Source of the DNA: RGIG3077 sp964490175
GTDB taxonomy: Bacteria > Bacillota > Clostridia > Oscillospirales > Ruminococcaceae
Assembly: GCA_964490175.1 (NCBI GenBank)
Contig: CAZBAI010000002.1
Coordinates: 34,732 to 98,731, forward strand
Direction: 5' to 3'
Length of the DNA stretch: 64,000 nt
Of this stretch, positions 1 through 7,098 are shown piece after piece. Position 1 is the first letter of the stretch, and every line of letters starts with the position of its first letter. The notes beneath the pieces are model-generated. The model had not been told where the DNA came from and did no database searches. It worked only from the letters and a program-made list of their open reading frames with translations. Made by a program: the position numbers and the translations under genes.

Positions 1-389
1 TACGGCAGTAAATCCGAGTCGGCACCCATTGCCGATGCTACCGGCTTTATGAATATGCAGCCGCAAACGGCGAGCACAACGCCGCTGATTATTGTGATGT
101 ATACGAGCATTGAAAAAATCCTGTTGGCTTTTTCGATGTCGTTTTCTCCAAGCGTTGCGGAAACCAACGCAGTGCCGCCTGTGCCGAACATGAATCCGAC
201 GCAGCCGAGAATCTGCGTAAACGGCATTATCAGATTGATTGCCGCAAAGGGCGTTATGCCGACGTAATTTGAAACGAAAAATCCATCGACAACGCTGTAA
301 ATAGATGTGAAAATCATCATAATTACGGTGGGCAGTGTAAAGCGCAGCAATTTTCTGTAATTAAAGCTGTCGGAAAGTTGAATATGCAT
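1..389 (-). CDS. MATE family efflux transporter, N-terminal part
   Basis: This is the first 129 residues of a multidrug and toxin extrusion (MATE) transporter; the rest lies beyond the left edge. Translation from the ATG at 389 begins MHIQLSDSFNYRKLLRFTLP. It continues with the MATE N-terminal pattern: a first membrane helix (MIFTSIYSVVDGFFVSNYVG), then GxxGFMFGTGGTALVSATLGE, then a third hydrophobic stretch. Family members export cationic or organic compounds using Na+ or H+ gradients. The start lies one base past the stop of the marR-like gene, so the two form one transcription unit and the regulator probably controls the pump. The substrate cannot be told from this fragment. Confidence 0.88.
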   Translation of the reverse strand, partial: MHIQLSDSFNYRKLLRFTLPTVIMMIFTSIYSVVDGFFVSNYVGITPFAAINLIMPFTQILGCVGFMFGTGGTALVSATLGENDIEKANRIFSMLVYITIISGVVLAVCGCIFIKPVASAMGADSDLLP

Positions 390-390
390 T

Positions 391-831
391 TTATAAAATC
401 TCCTTTATTTCTTCTTTAAGGCGGCTTAGATATCGCTCGGTTAATTTGACATAAAGCTCCCATTCTTCTTTCGACCAGGAAGAATATATCTTTTTTTCGA
501 TGTCAATAACTTTTCCGAATGTGTTTTTTGTGATATCAAAACCTTTTTCGGTCAGGCAAACCTGCTTTGATTTGCCGCCGCAAGGTTCAAGATAAACTAT
601 GTTTTCTTCTTCCAAACGGCGCAAAGCGGAATTGACGGTTTGTTTGTTTATGCAAATGAGCTTGATTAAATCGGTCAAACGGCATTTGCCGTCGTTATCT
701 GTCAGTGCGTACAAAATTGCAGAAGCACTGTCTGAAAAGCCGTAGTGCAAGGCGATTTCGTGATAAACCGTATCAATTTCGGAAAGCAGCCGGTTGTAAC
801 GTCTGGTTTCGGATTGATTTATATTTTGCAT
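391..831 (-). CDS. MarR family transcriptional regulator
   Basis: A 146-residue winged-helix regulator of the MarR type. Residues 30-105 carry the family fold: a helical start (YHEIALHYGFSDSASAILYAL), a recognition helix region (TDLIKLICINKQTVNSALRRLEEENIVYLE) and the wing with KQVCLTEKGFDI. The C-terminal helices (KKIYSSWSKEEWELYVKLTE) would form the dimer interface. It is the first gene of a two-gene unit with the MATE exporter. Its own promoter (869-897) is flanked by two nearly identical 13-bp sites, which suggests autorepression relieved by a small ligand. The ligand is unknown. Confidence 0.9.
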   Translation of the reverse strand: MQNINQSETRRYNRLLSEIDTVYHEIALHYGFSDSASAILYALTDNDGKCRLTDLIKLICINKQTVNSALRRLEEENIVYLEPCGGKSKQVCLTEKGFDITKNTFGKVIDIEKKIYSSWSKEEWELYVKLTERYLSRLKEEIKEIL

Positions 832-852
832 ATATAATCCTCTTTATTTGAA

Positions 853-897
853 AAATCACACATATCGGATTATAGTACGAAATCATACATATGTCAA
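853..897 (-). promoter_or_regulatory. marR-MATE promoter with paired operator sites
   Basis: Read on the minus strand, the -35 is TTGACA (892-897) and the -10 is TATAAT (869-874), with 17 bases between them. Two 13-bp copies of AAATCAYACATAT (plus-strand reading, 853-865 and 880-892, one mismatch) sit on either side of the -10, where a bound MarR dimer could block polymerase. Confidence 0.7.
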
Positions 898-1012
898 GCG
901 CCGATATAAATTTTACAAAAATGTAATAGCTTAATGCAATCCTCTTTGCGTTTAGGCAGTGATTTTTAAGCGAAAAATGCAGATTCGGTTTACGTTTTTT
1001 GTTTTGCCGTGC

Positions 1013-1041
1013 TTTACATTTTGCGTAAAATATGGTACAAT
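1013..1041 (+). promoter_or_regulatory. tex promoter
   Basis: TTTACA (1013-1018) and TACAAT (1036-1041) are separated by 17 bases. The upstream in-frame ATG at 1032 lies inside this -10 region, so it cannot be the translation start. Confidence 0.7.
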
Positions 1042-1076
1042 ATTTACAGTATCAAATTATCGGAGGTTTATATATC

Positions 1077-3236
1077 TTGAATATCAATGAAATGCTTGCC
1101 CGTGAGTTTAATTTAAAAATCGGGCAGATTGACAATACGGTTGCACTGATTGATGACGGAAAAACCATTCCGTTTATCGCACGTTATCGAAAAGAGATGA
1201 CAGGTTCGCTTGATGACCAAATTTTAAGAAATATATTTGACAGATTGAATTATTTGCGCAATCTTGCAAAGCGCAAGGAGGAAATTGCAAATTCAATTGA
1301 AGAGCAGGGGAAGATGACCGAGGAAATTCGGCTCAATATCGATAAGGCGCTGACGCTTGTTGAAGTTGAGGATATATACAGACCGTTTAAGCAAAAGCGC
1401 AAGACGAGGGGCTCTTTAGCAAGGGCTAAAGGGCTTGAAAAGCTTGCCGAAATACTTCTTTTGCAAGATTTTGATACCGACCCCGAAAAAGAAGCGATTA
1501 GTTTTATTGTGGAAAGTCAAGAGCCGGATAAGTCCGTTGCAACCGTGCAAGAAGCGCTTTGCGGCGCAATGGATATCATCGCAGAGGACGCTTCCGACGA
1601 TGCCGAGCTTAGAAAATATATCAGAGAAATGTTTTATGATATCGGAAAAATTTCATCAAAAGCTACCGATGAAGAAGCCGAAACAGTTTACAAAACCTAT
1701 TATGATTACAGCGAGAGTGTGAAAAAAATCGCAGGTCACAGGGTGCTTGCGCTTGATAGGGGAGAAAAAGAGGGCGCTTTAAAGGTTTCAATCGACATTA
1801 ACGAGGACAGCGGCGAAAGAGCCTGCCGCCGAAAATATGTAAAGAACGACTCAAAGTGTGCCGAGCTTGTAAAGCTTGCCTGTGAGGACGGCTATAAAAG
1901 GCTGATTTATCCTTCTATCGAAAGGGAAATCAGAAGCGAGCTTACGGCAAATGCCTGCGAGGGCGCTATTAAAGTTTTCGGTGAAAATCTAAAGCAGCTT
2001 TTGATGCAGCCGCCTATTAAAAACAGCGTTACTCTCGGTCTTGACCCGGCTTACAGAACAGGCTGTAAAATCGCCGTTGTCGATCCGACGGGAAAGGTGC
2101 TTGATACCACCGTGGTTTACCCCACGCCGCCGCAAAGCAAAACTGCCGAGGCGCAAAAAAAGCTTGTTGCCCTTATCAAAAAGCACGGCGTTACGACAAT
2201 TTCAATCGGAAACGGCACGGCAAGCCGTGAATCGGAGAGCTTTGTAGCTCAAATGCTTAAAGAAATACCCGAAAAGGTGAGCTATGCGGTTGTTTCCGAA
2301 GCGGGCGCTTCGGTTTATTCGGCTTCAAAGCTTGCCGCAGAAGAGTTTCCCGAGTTTGATGTATCATTGCGCAGTGCGGTTTCAATTGCAAGGCGCTTGC
2401 AAGACCCGCTTGCCGAGCTGGTTAAAATCGACCCTAAGGCTATCGGAGTGGGACAATATCAGCATGATATGCCGAAAAAGCGTATGGACGAAGCGCTTTG
2501 CGGCGTTGTTGAAGATTGTGTAAATAATGTCGGCGTTGACCTCAACACGGCAAGCCACAGCTTGCTTTCATATATTTCGGGAATAAACTCTGCCGTTGCG
2601 AAAAATATTGTAAAATACCGTGAAGAAAACGGCGCATTCAGCGACAGAAAACAGCTTTTAAAAGTTCCCAAGCTGGGTGCAAAGGCATATGAGCAATGCG
2701 CAGGATTTTTGCGTGTTCGCAACGGCAAAAATCCGCTTGATAACACTTCGGTTCACCCGGAGAGCTATAAAGCGGCAAAAATGCTTCTTGAAAAATGCGG
2801 ATATTCACTTGACGATTTAAGCACACAAAGCCTTTCGGACTTGCAAAAAACGGCAGAATCGCTCGGAATCGACACGCTTGCAGACCAAATCGACGTCGGA
2901 GTGCCGACCTTGCGTGATATTATCAAAGAGCTTACAAAACCGGGGCGTGACCCACGTGACGAGCTGCCCAAGCCGATTTTGCGCAGTGGCGATATTATGG
3001 AGCTTAAAGATTTGAGCGTCGGTATGGAACTTGTGGGAACGGTGAGAAACGTTATCGATTTCGGCGCATTTGTCGATATCGGCGTGCATGAAGACGGCCT
3101 TGTGCATATTTCGCAAATGTCAAACCGCTTTATCAAACACCCCATGGAAGTTGTTAAGGTCGGTGACGTTGTTAAGGTAAAAGTTCTTGATGTTGATGTA
3201 AAGCGCAAGCGCATTGCCTTGACAATGAAGATTTAA
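1077..3236 (+). CDS. tex: Tex-family RNA-binding transcription accessory protein
   Basis: A 719-residue Tex protein, a cytoplasmic nucleic-acid-binding factor related to Spt6 and linked to transcription and RNA handling. The order is typical: an N-terminal helical region, a YqgF-like RNase H fold (TLGLDPAYRTGCKIAVVDPTG), tandem helix-hairpin-helix segments (VGVDLNTASHSLLSYISGI, LLKVPKLGAKAYEQCAGF), and a C-terminal S1 domain (VGTVRNVIDFGAFVDIGVHE, VKVKVLDVDVKRKRIALTM). The TTG at 1077 is chosen because GGAGG lies at 1062-1066 and the upstream ATG falls inside the promoter. Length is normal for the family. The GNAT gene follows after 26 bases and may be cotranscribed. Confidence 0.95.
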   Translation: MNINEMLAREFNLKIGQIDNTVALIDDGKTIPFIARYRKEMTGSLDDQILRNIFDRLNYLRNLAKRKEEIANSIEEQGKMTEEIRLNIDKALTLVEVEDIYRPFKQKRKTRGSLARAKGLEKLAEILLLQDFDTDPEKEAISFIVESQEPDKSVATVQEALCGAMDIIAEDASDDAELRKYIREMFYDIGKISSKATDEEAETVYKTYYDYSESVKKIAGHRVLALDRGEKEGALKVSIDINEDSGERACRRKYVKNDSKCAELVKLACEDGYKRLIYPSIEREIRSELTANACEGAIKVFGENLKQLLMQPPIKNSVTLGLDPAYRTGCKIAVVDPTGKVLDTTVVYPTPPQSKTAEAQKKLVALIKKHGVTTISIGNGTASRESESFVAQMLKEIPEKVSYAVVSEAGASVYSASKLAAEEFPEFDVSLRSAVSIARRLQDPLAELVKIDPKAIGVGQYQHDMPKKRMDEALCGVVEDCVNNVGVDLNTASHSLLSYISGINSAVAKNIVKYREENGAFSDRKQLLKVPKLGAKAYEQCAGFLRVRNGKNPLDNTSVHPESYKAAKMLLEKCGYSLDDLSTQSLSDLQKTAESLGIDTLADQIDVGVPTLRDIIKELTKPGRDPRDELPKPILRSGDIMELKDLSVGMELVGTVRNVIDFGAFVDIGVHEDGLVHISQMSNRFIKHPMEVVKVGDVVKVKVLDVDVKRKRIALTMKI

Positions 3237-3262
3237 ATTTGCTTTGATGAAAGGTTTTGAAA

Positions 3263-3802
3263 ATGAATTTGCATTTGGTAGATTTAAAACGTGATTGCAT
3301 GGATTTTGAACTGTTTGAAGCAATCAACGCCGAAGCGTTTCCGCCGTCGGAATATATGCCTATGGAGGATATTTTTACCTTTGCGGAAAATACCGATTCT
3401 CATGTGCTCGGAATTTATGATGACCGATGCCCGATAGGCTTTATGCTGTTTGTCAAAAACGCAAATTGCGGGTATGTTTTCTTTTTTGCAATCGGCAAAA
3501 AATTTCGCTCAAAAGGCTACGGCTCGTCGGCGCTGAAAGCCCTTGCGGAAAAATATCGCAAATTGCAAATCATACTCGATTTTGAACAAATCGATGAAAA
3601 TGCCGAAAACAATTCTTGGCGCATTCGCCGCAAGCAATTCTATCTTCGCAACGGCTTTTGCGAAACAAATCGTTATACGCTTTTGCGAGGCGAGCGCTTT
3701 GAGGTGGTTTGCACAAAGGGCGATTTGCGTTGCGATGATTTTAAAGAAATCATCGCCGTGATTCATTCGCAATGCCCTGATTTTCCGAATGTGCTTATTT
3801 GA
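3263..3802 (+). CDS. GNAT family N-acetyltransferase
   Basis: A 179-residue acyl-CoA-dependent N-acetyltransferase-like protein. The acetyl-CoA loop is recognisable in FAIGKKFRSKGYGSSALKAL (R/Q-x-x-G-x-G/A pattern), followed by the beta-bulge and a FYLRNGFCET motif near the C-terminal third, as in many GNAT enzymes. The ATG at 3263 has AAAGG at 3250-3254; an in-frame TTG at 3257 would add two residues. It sits 26 bases downstream of tex in the same direction. The substrate is not predictable. Confidence 0.82.
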   Translation: MNLHLVDLKRDCMDFELFEAINAEAFPPSEYMPMEDIFTFAENTDSHVLGIYDDRCPIGFMLFVKNANCGYVFFFAIGKKFRSKGYGSSALKALAEKYRKLQIILDFEQIDENAENNSWRIRRKQFYLRNGFCETNRYTLLRGERFEVVCTKGDLRCDDFKEIIAVIHSQCPDFPNVLI

Positions 3803-3875
3803 TTTATTCATTTAATCGATATTTCAAGCAAATTCTGCATAATTCTCAAAAAGCGAAAAGTTTGTTTTTTATGTA

Positions 3876-3904
3876 TTGACAGCGGCTTACGAACGTGATA
3901 TACT
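3876..3904 (+). promoter_or_regulatory. Strong promoter of the 44-residue peptide gene
   Basis: TTGACA (3876-3881), a 17-base spacer and TATACT (3899-3904). This near-consensus promoter serves only the small peptide gene, which is closed by a terminator 35 bases after its stop. Confidence 0.75.
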
Positions 3905-3968
3905 GCACTTTGAGGATTTGTATATTTAAATATCGCAAACAGCTTGAATAAATAAGGAGGATTTAACA

Positions 3969-4103
3969 ATGAAAGAAACTTATACAGCGCCGAAAGTTGA
4001 GATGATTGAGTTTGATACCGATATTGTTGTCGGTAATTCATCCCTACTACCCGGAGGAATAGTCGGTGGCAAATCGGATACCGATATCGACGATTGCAAC
4101 TAA
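3969..4103 (+). CDS. Orphan 44-residue acidic peptide, possible RiPP-like precursor
   Basis: The gene has AGGAGG at 3955-3960, an ATG at 3969, and encodes 44 residues beginning MKETYTAPKVEMIEFDTDIV and ending KSDTDIDDCN. The first half has the Y-x-A-P-K-V-E-x-I-E-F-D pattern seen in many short orphan proteins of Ruminococcaceae (recalled family pattern, no search done). The second half is rich in Gly, Ser and Asp with one Cys next to the C-terminus. It has its own strong promoter and terminator, which argues that it is a real, highly expressed gene. It resembles a leader plus core layout, but no modification enzyme is adjacent. Function unknown. Confidence 0.75.
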   Translation: MKETYTAPKVEMIEFDTDIVVGNSSLLPGGIVGGKSDTDIDDCN

Positions 4104-4137
4104 GGCTGATGATTTGGTGAATAGCATTTGAAAAAAT

Positions 4138-4176
4138 AAAAACCGACGTCAAGTTTTTAGCTTGACGTCGGTTTTT
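4138..4176. terminator. Bidirectional terminator
   Basis: An 11-bp perfect stem (4143-4153 with 4161-4171, CCGACGTCAAG) with a 7-base loop, an A-run before it and a T-run after it. It ends the peptide transcript on the plus strand and the feo transcript on the minus strand. Confidence 0.85.
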
Positions 4177-4216
4177 GCGTTGTGCATTTATTTTAAAGAA
4201 GGTATGGAATTAAGCT

Positions 4217-4396
4217 TTAGCGAAATTCGGAATATTTGTCAGCGACAGCACTTTGGCAAGTGCCTTGCTTTGAGCTGCATTGATTGCAATATGGGCAGCC
4301 GATGCATTTTTTTCCGCTTTTTTTCGATTTGTATATGTAAAAAGATATCGCAGAAACAATAATAATGAGAATAGCAATTACAATAAAGTTTTGCAT
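4217..4396 (-). CDS. FeoB-associated Cys-rich membrane protein
   Basis: A 59-residue protein with one N-terminal membrane helix (residues 2-22, MQNFIVIAILIIIVSAISFY) followed by a basic stretch and a Cys cluster CIGCPYCNQCSSKQGTC. This matches the small FeoB-associated Cys-rich family that often follows feoB in Firmicutes; it is thought to help or anchor the ferrous iron permease. The ATG at 4396 has AGGGAG upstream (about 4406-4411). The gene begins 32 bases after the feoB stop in the same direction, so it is the last gene of the feo transcript before the bidirectional terminator. The Cys residues could bind Fe(II) or be redox active; that is inference. Confidence 0.88.
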   Translation of the reverse strand: MQNFIVIAILIIIVSAISFYIYKSKKSGKKCIGCPYCNQCSSKQGTCQSAVADKYSEFR

Positions 4397-4428
4397 TTTA
4401 AAAATCTCCCTATGTATTTAATACCATG

Positions 4429-6462
4429 TTATTTTGCGGCATTTGCGGTTGATTTTGAATTTTTGCCGCCAAGAGTATATTCGGCTTTGAGCTTTTTGTT
4501 TGAGCGAATGCACAGGTAAATGATAAAGCCTGCCATTGCGGCAACTGCGGCAAAGCCTGCAAGTGCTGCGCCTACGTTAAGCTGAGAGGGAGCTGTGATA
4601 AGTGTGCCGATTGTATAAACTAAATATGCAACTGTGTAACCTGTTGCAAGCTGAAGACCGATTCCACCCCAAAGCCATTTTGAGCTTTTCATTTCGGAGT
4701 TCATCGCACCGATTGCGGCAAAGCAGGGAGGTGTGTAAAGGTTGAACATCAAGTAAGCCAAAGCCGCAACTTTTGTGATTGCCATAATTCCGGCAACTTC
4801 TGTGCCTGCACCCTCTAAAAGTGCAAGCTCTTCGGTATCAATGAGGTTTTCAAGTCCGACAAAGCAAACAGCCAATGTGCCTACAACGTTTTCTTTTGCG
4901 ATAAAACCTGTAATTGCTGCGGCGGCAAGCTGCCACGAAAGAACGCCGACTATCGGCACAAGAAGATATGCAAACGGCGATGCGATGGAAGCCAATATTG
5001 ACTGGTCTGCCGATTCGGCAACCTTAAAGCTCCAGTCAAATGTCTGCATGAGCTGAACCGCCATGTTGCAAAGCAAGATGATTGTTGCCGCCTTGACGAT
5101 ATAAGCCCAACCACGGCTGCACATTGATTTGAACGCACCCCAAAGCGAGGGCGCTTTGTATTCGGGAAGCTCAATGATGAAGAATGATTTTCTTGATTTA
5201 TAACCTGCGATTTTGTTTACAAGAAGTGCGCCGAGGAAAATAAGTGCGATACCGGAGAAGTACATTAAAGTGCTAACCCAGCCGGCATTATTGAAAAATG
5301 CGCCTGCAAACAGTGAAATTACGGGGATTTTTGCGCCGCAAGGCATAAAGGGAGCAAGCATGGCGGTTGCTCTGCGCTCACGCTCATTACGGATGGTACG
5401 TGAAGCCATAATACCGGGAACGGCACAACCGATAGTGATTACAAAAGGAATAACCGATTTGCCCGAAAGACCGACTTTTTTGAAAATCGGGTCGAGAACA
5501 ACGGCGGCACGTGACATATAACCGCAATCTTCAAGCAGGGCAATGAGGAAATACATAACCATAACAAGGGGCAAAAAGCCGATAACGGCTATTACACCGC
5601 CGATTACGCCGTCAACGAGGATAGCGGAAAGCAGGGGAGATGCGTCCGAAAGCAAATCGCCGACCCAGCCTTGGAATGTTTCAAGCCAACCTACGAGCAG
5701 GTCTGCGATGGGTGTACCGATCCAAACCTGAGAAATCTGGAACACCAGGAACATTACAACGGCAAATATCGGAATGCCGAGCCATTTGTTGGTTAAAATC
5801 GCATCGATTTTATCGCCGAAGTTCTTTTCATTGGTGAAAACCTTACGGGTTTCAACTTCTTCAACGATTTTGTTTACAAATTCAAAACGTTTTCTGTCGG
5901 CTTCTTCAACCGCCTTTTTGTCGCTTAAATCGATATCTTCCTGAATATACGGAGCTTTTTGCAAAGCGCCGCATTTTTCTGCCGCCGCCTTGATAAGCTC
6001 ACTAAGACCGTCGGCAGAGGTGGAAATCGTGTCGATTACGGGACAGCCGAGTTTTTGCGAAAGCTCTTTCGAGTCGATTTTTGTATCCTTTTTCTTGTTG
6101 ATATCCGCTTTGTTGAGCGCAACAACTACCGGAATGCCAAGCTCAAGGAGTTGTGTTGTGAAAAATAAGCTTCGGCTGAGGTTTGTTGCGTCTACAATAT
6201 TGATGATAACATCGGGGTTCTCTTTCTTTACATATGAGCTGGTGATGCTCTCCTCCGAGGTGAACGGTGACATTGAATAAGCACCGGGCAAATCAACTGC
6301 GATAAGCGATTCACCGCCGTTATAATAGCTTTTCTTAATCGGGTGCTCTTTCTTGTCAACGGTAACGCCCGCCCAGTTTCCGACTTTTTCGTTTCGACCC
6401 GTCAAGGCGTTATACATTGTGGTTTTACCGCTGTTTGGGTTGCCTGTTAAAGCAATTCTCAT
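4429..6462 (-). CDS. feoB: Ferrous iron transport protein B
   Basis: A 677-residue Fe(II) permease with an N-terminal cytoplasmic G protein domain. G1 is GNPNSGKTT (residues 7-15), G3 is DLPG (57-60) and G4 is NKAD (117-120). The C-terminal half is a polytopic membrane domain with the Gate repeats (CGYMSRAAVVLDPIFKKVGL, IPFVITIGCAVPGIMASR, MLAPFMPCGAKIPV). It imports Fe2+ across the cytoplasmic membrane. The start ATG has AAGGAGG 7 bases upstream. Upstream feoA ends before a terminator (6559-6590), and feoB has its own leader carrying the GTTAGC-N4-GCTAAC operator, so it can be controlled separately from feoA. Confidence 0.97.
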   Translation of the reverse strand: MRIALTGNPNSGKTTMYNALTGRNEKVGNWAGVTVDKKEHPIKKSYYNGGESLIAVDLPGAYSMSPFTSEESITSSYVKKENPDVIINIVDATNLSRSLFFTTQLLELGIPVVVALNKADINKKKDTKIDSKELSQKLGCPVIDTISTSADGLSELIKAAAEKCGALQKAPYIQEDIDLSDKKAVEEADRKRFEFVNKIVEEVETRKVFTNEKNFGDKIDAILTNKWLGIPIFAVVMFLVFQISQVWIGTPIADLLVGWLETFQGWVGDLLSDASPLLSAILVDGVIGGVIAVIGFLPLVMVMYFLIALLEDCGYMSRAAVVLDPIFKKVGLSGKSVIPFVITIGCAVPGIMASRTIRNERERRATAMLAPFMPCGAKIPVISLFAGAFFNNAGWVSTLMYFSGIALIFLGALLVNKIAGYKSRKSFFIIELPEYKAPSLWGAFKSMCSRGWAYIVKAATIILLCNMAVQLMQTFDWSFKVAESADQSILASIASPFAYLLVPIVGVLSWQLAAAAITGFIAKENVVGTLAVCFVGLENLIDTEELALLEGAGTEVAGIMAITKVAALAYLMFNLYTPPCFAAIGAMNSEMKSSKWLWGGIGLQLATGYTVAYLVYTIGTLITAPSQLNVGAALAGFAAVAAMAGFIIYLCIRSNKKLKAEYTLGGKNSKSTANAAK

Positions 6463-6535
6463 TATAATTCCTCCTTATTATAAATGCATTTGGATTTATT
6501 TTACAATTTTTAGTGTAAAATACGGCAGAAAATAG

Positions 6536-6551
6536 GTTAGCAAAGGCTAAC
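6536..6551. promoter_or_regulatory. Palindromic metal-regulator operator upstream of feoB
   Basis: A perfect inverted repeat GTTAGC-AAAG-GCTAAC, 74 bases before the feoB start. The same 14-bp core occurs inverted in front of feoA (6871-6884). The TTAGNNNNNNCTAA shape resembles operators of DtxR/IdeR/MntR-type regulators rather than a classical Fur box. Confidence 0.65.
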
Positions 6552-6558
6552 TTTTTGA

Positions 6559-6590
6559 CAAAAAGTAATCAGCGGATTACTTTTTTTAAA
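6559..6590 (-). terminator. Terminator between feoA and feoB
   Basis: A 10-bp stem (6561-6570 with 6575-6584, AAAAGTAATC) and a four-base loop; on the minus strand it is followed by a T-run. It would end the feoA transcript ahead of the feoB operator. Confidence 0.7.
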
Positions 6591-6599
6591 AAACTTCAA

Positions 6600-6812
6600 T
6601 CAGACAATAATCGCCTTTGCAAGCGCTTTGTCGATGTTATATCTGCCATCCTTGATTGAAACAACGCAGCCGCCTTTTAAGTGCGAAACCACGGTAATAG
6701 GCTCGCCGCTGTAGCAACCGAGAGAAAACAAAAACGCATCAAGCTCTTCATCGTCTGTATCTATCCGCTGAATGATATACTCTTTTCCTTCTTCTGCTGT
6801 GCTAAGATCCAT
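6600..6812 (-). CDS. feoA: FeoA-like ferrous iron transport accessory protein
   Basis: A 70-residue protein of the FeoA type, a small SH3-like beta-barrel that supports FeoB. The recognisable part is IDTDDEELDAFLFSLGCYSG followed by EPITVVSHLKGGCVVSIKDGRYNIDKALAKAI. This is the FeoA pattern of a short helix, a G-x-x-x-G-x-x-I/V strand and a closing strand with a helix ending in A-x-x-I. The ATG at 6812 is preferred because TGGAG lies just upstream; an in-frame TTG at 6824 overlaps that ribosome site. It is the first feo gene and has a strong promoter overlapped by operator copies. Confidence 0.85.
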   Translation of the reverse strand: MDLSTAEEGKEYIIQRIDTDDEELDAFLFSLGCYSGEPITVVSHLKGGCVVSIKDGRYNIDKALAKAIIV

Positions 6813-6838
6813 ATGTATCTCCAAAAATTTATTTTTGA

Positions 6839-6921
6839 TTAGTTTAGGCTAACTGAACGATAAATAAAAATTAGCCTTTGCTAACTGTACAAATTTTACC
6901 ACACCTCATACTGTTTGTCAA
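6839..6921 (-). promoter_or_regulatory. feoA promoter with two operator copies
   Basis: On the minus strand, TTGACA (6916-6921) and TAAAAT (6893-6898) are 17 bases apart. Immediately downstream lies TTAGCCTTTGCTAA (6871-6884), identical in inverted orientation to the feoB operator. A degenerate copy, TTAG-N6-CTAA (6839-6852), lies 32 bases further on, about three helical turns. The position just after the -10 fits repression when iron is plentiful. Confidence 0.7.
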
Positions 6922-7022
6922 TACTAAATTTTGCAAAAATTTAAATTTGTACAAATTGTATTTTGCTGTTTTGATATTCGCAATTATAATCGTATAAATT
7001 GACTAATAATATATTTTTGGTA

Positions 7023-7051
7023 TTGTAATCAATGTGTTTTTGTGTTAAAAT
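7023..7051 (+). promoter_or_regulatory. Promoter of the GH2 gene
   Basis: TTGTAA (7023-7028), a 17-base spacer and TAAAAT (7046-7051), 47 bases before the start codon. The gap upstream is AT-rich and holds no clear catabolite-repression site that I can see. Confidence 0.5.
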
Positions 7052-7098
7052 ATGCTTTATTAAATTCGGATACAAAACACAATACAGAGGAGTAAAAT

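Noticed and set aside
1032..1076. Upstream ATG extension of Tex by 15 residues
   Set aside because: The ATG at 1032 overlaps the -10 region of a good promoter and has no ribosome site. The TTG at 1077 has GGAGG at proper spacing.
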